64,000 bases of DNA from Halichoerus grypus (Eukaryota > Chordata > Mammalia > Carnivora > Phocidae), in NCBI RefSeq assembly GCF_964656455.1, contig NC_135721.1:89012754-89076753 (forward strand), written 5' to 3'. Shown in pieces: positions 62,106-64,000 of the stretch (position 1 is its first letter; each line of letters starts with the position of its first letter). A model generated the notes under the pieces. It saw only the letters and a list, made by a program, of their open reading frames with translations. It was not told where the DNA came from and ran no database searches. A program made the position numbers and the translations under genes.

Positions 62106-62299
62106 GATTTTTTTTTTTTTTTTTAAGATTTTATTTATTTACTTGACAGAGCCAGAGAGCATAAGCGGGGGGAGCAGCAGAGGGAGAGGGAGAAGCTCCC
62201 GCTGAGCAGGGAGCCCGAGGCAGGGCTCGATCCCAGGACCCCGAGTTCATGACGGGAGCCAAAATCAGACGCTTACCCGACTGAGCCACCCAGGTGTCC
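62106..62299 (-). mobile_element. Can-SINE
   Basis: Oligo-T start, cttgacagagccagagagca, and head complement gagccacccaggtgtccc. Short ccagg direct repeat at the borders. Confidence 0.92.
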
Positions 62300-64000
62300 C
62301 AGGGGTTCTGGAATTTTATTTGGTCTTTGTTTTTGTGCCAGGTACTTCATCAATATTAATTTTTTATTTCTACCAACATTTTAAACTTCTGAGTATTTTT
62401 CTTAATTCTTGGGACATTTAAATATAAATACCTGTTATTTCATGGATGCCATATTCTCTCTTCTCTCTTAAATATTCTTCTGTTCCCTCTGTCACTTGTT
62501 TCTCCCGATTCCTTCTTTCTCTTTTGATTACTTTTACAGTAGAGGTTTTCTTTCACCATCTGTCTGATAGTTCATGACTGTCTTGTTCATATAAGAACTT
62601 GTAAAATTTTATTTGGAACCTCTGGATTCGTAGTGGGACATGCAGACCAGTGGGCTTCACCACAGACGAGTGATTGAGGGGCTTGTGTTTGGTTACCACA
62701 AGCAGTTCTATCTGTGGTCTTTGCTTCAGGCTTGTCAGTTTGCCCCACGAGAGATCTTCCCATCTCCTGCCTGCAGTCAGGGAGCAGATGGAGGATGGCA
62801 GCTAGCATTCTGGTTACTCAATAGGAGGAGCAGTCTGGGTGGGAAGAGTGTAGTTTCTTTTGAGCGAGGTGCCTCCCTTCCCTTGGCCGTGAATGATGTC
62901 CCCTAGCTTTCAGCATCGACAGCCTGGGTATAGTGCCGCTCCCAGAGGAGGGGCTGTCTCTCCGTCGGCCGCACGTGCACGTTCTCACCCCCTCCGTTGG
63001 CACCCGGCGCCTCCAGTCATGGAGCGTGTCTGAGGTCCTGTAGCATAAATTGACTTATCTCCCGCTGGTGCCTTGCTTTAGGCATAGCAGGCATGTTTGG
63101 TAACTTACCATTTACTGATGTGCTCTCAGTCTTCTAAATTACGGTTAACATTTTTCCTCTACTCTTAACCTCCTCCTGTTTCTATTTTTTTAAGAGTCTA
63201 TGCTATTTAAAAATCATTTCAAGACAGTTTAGTGGTATTCTGGAAAGATAGGAAGATAAACACATTTAAACCACCATGGTCCACTAAAAATCTCACTCTT
63301 AAGTTCTGTATTTATTTGTGTGAAATAAACTTAATTAAGGCAACAAATCAATGGAAATATTTTCAAATAGTTTCCTTAAAAATACTGGTAACTTTCATGG
63401 ATGTACATAATGTCCTCACGTACTGGGAAAGTAAATATAATAAAAATAGTTTTTAGCACCTAATAATGCTGGCAGTCTCCCGTCCTCCTTCAAGAATTCT
63501 TGAAGTTGTAAGAATTGTGTATTCTAGGCCCGCTGGGTTTTAGGGTACCATCATATTTCCTTTGTCATAGCCGCACACACGTTTGTTGATTTCTAGAGCC
63601 TCTGAGAATTGTCATGCACATATTCACATGTTGAAATTATTCAGTGGCTTTACTTCAAACAATAAAAGTAGAGTCAAGAACTAAAATACAGGGGGATTCA
63701 TCTGTCTTTCATCCCTCAACGTGGATAATCTTGGTATCTAAAATTTCTCTTGGAATCTCAAACATTGTATTTAAAATACGCTCATGCTTTAGTTGCAATA
63801 TAGTATGCGTGTTATTTGTGTATATATATATGCGTTAACTAAAATACATCTTTCTAAAGAATTTTTTCCAACTTATTTTCAGTTGGCCAGGTCTTCTTTA
63901 GTCTGTATCTCAAAGTCTCAGTATCCTATATGGTTTTTCTTTTACTCTTTGCTGTCATTGTAATTAATTTGTTATTACTGGCTTCCCTGAAGGAAGACTC

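Larger units (their letters stand above)
59224..64000 (+). other. REV1: REV1 intron after window exon 12 (incomplete)
   Basis: Donor GTAAGC at 59224; no further REV1 exon found to the window end. It contains an antisense L1-like relic (60556-60800), an antisense MER-type hAT copy and an antisense Can-SINE. Segment 62600-63060 is unassigned, with no convincing coding content. Confidence 0.85.

Noticed and set aside
59224..64000. A further REV1 exon encoding the TVTLDQAT-like peptide
   Set aside because: I looked for it in all + strand frames with an acceptor in the right phase and found none; it must lie beyond the window.

Overview
The window is a piece of a mammalian nuclear genome. It has long introns with GT-AG exons, is AT-rich, and is full of SINEs, LINEs and old DNA-transposon fossils. 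The abundant SINEs have the carnivore tRNA-Lys-derived form (Can-SINE/SINEC), with a head reading gcgcctgggtggctcag, an internal ggtcatgatcccaggg block, and a CT-rich tail ending in AATAAA-type A-rich sequence. Together with a carnivore-type L1, this points to a caniform carnivore. The SINE head differs from the dog SINEC_Cf form as I remember it, so an arctoid (bear, seal or mustelid) is more likely than a dog. That species call is inference.

One gene explains all the convincing protein-coding sequence: REV1, the Y-family deoxycytidyl transferase that scaffolds translesion DNA synthesis. It runs on the + strand through the whole window. Twelve coding exons can be placed exactly by splice sites, phase and protein continuity: 1-20 (3' end only), 27099-27267, 30934-31086, 33949-34658, 37201-37308, 38761-38877, 43398-43506, 48483-48611, 50920-51074, 53457-53576, 58591-58811 and 59051-59223. 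They total 2184 nt (728 codons), without a stop or frame break. They correspond to about residues 55-782 of the 1251-residue human protein: most of the BRCT domain, the linker, the N-digit, the palm, fingers and thumb, and the start of the little finger. With the first alternative acceptor of window exon 7, the codon count puts Arg357, Leu358, Asp423, Asp570 and Glu571 at exactly the human numbers. The 5' end of the gene (UTR and about the first 54 codons) lies upstream. The 3' end (rest of the little finger, UBM motifs and the C-terminal REV7/polymerase-binding domain) lies downstream.

The rest is intron. The first intron (about 27 kb) holds an ancient antisense L1, an L2 3' end, an LTR-like segment, a MER-type hAT fossil, many Can-SINEs, and a full-length but dead carnivore L1 (11315-18279) in the same orientation as REV1, bounded by a 14-bp target-site duplication. 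Later introns are shorter and carry scattered SINEs, MIR, L2 and hAT relics. One short antisense coiled-coil-like coding relic (about 41070-41640) was not recognised.

No new cellular system was found. The best second-look items are a NAGNAG tandem acceptor in the REV1 catalytic region, a patchwork (templated-looking) insertion inside an old repeat near 24.1 kb, a tandemly duplicated 5' UTR unit and a possible short 3' transduction in the L1, an inverted SINE pair, and the unassigned antisense coding relic.
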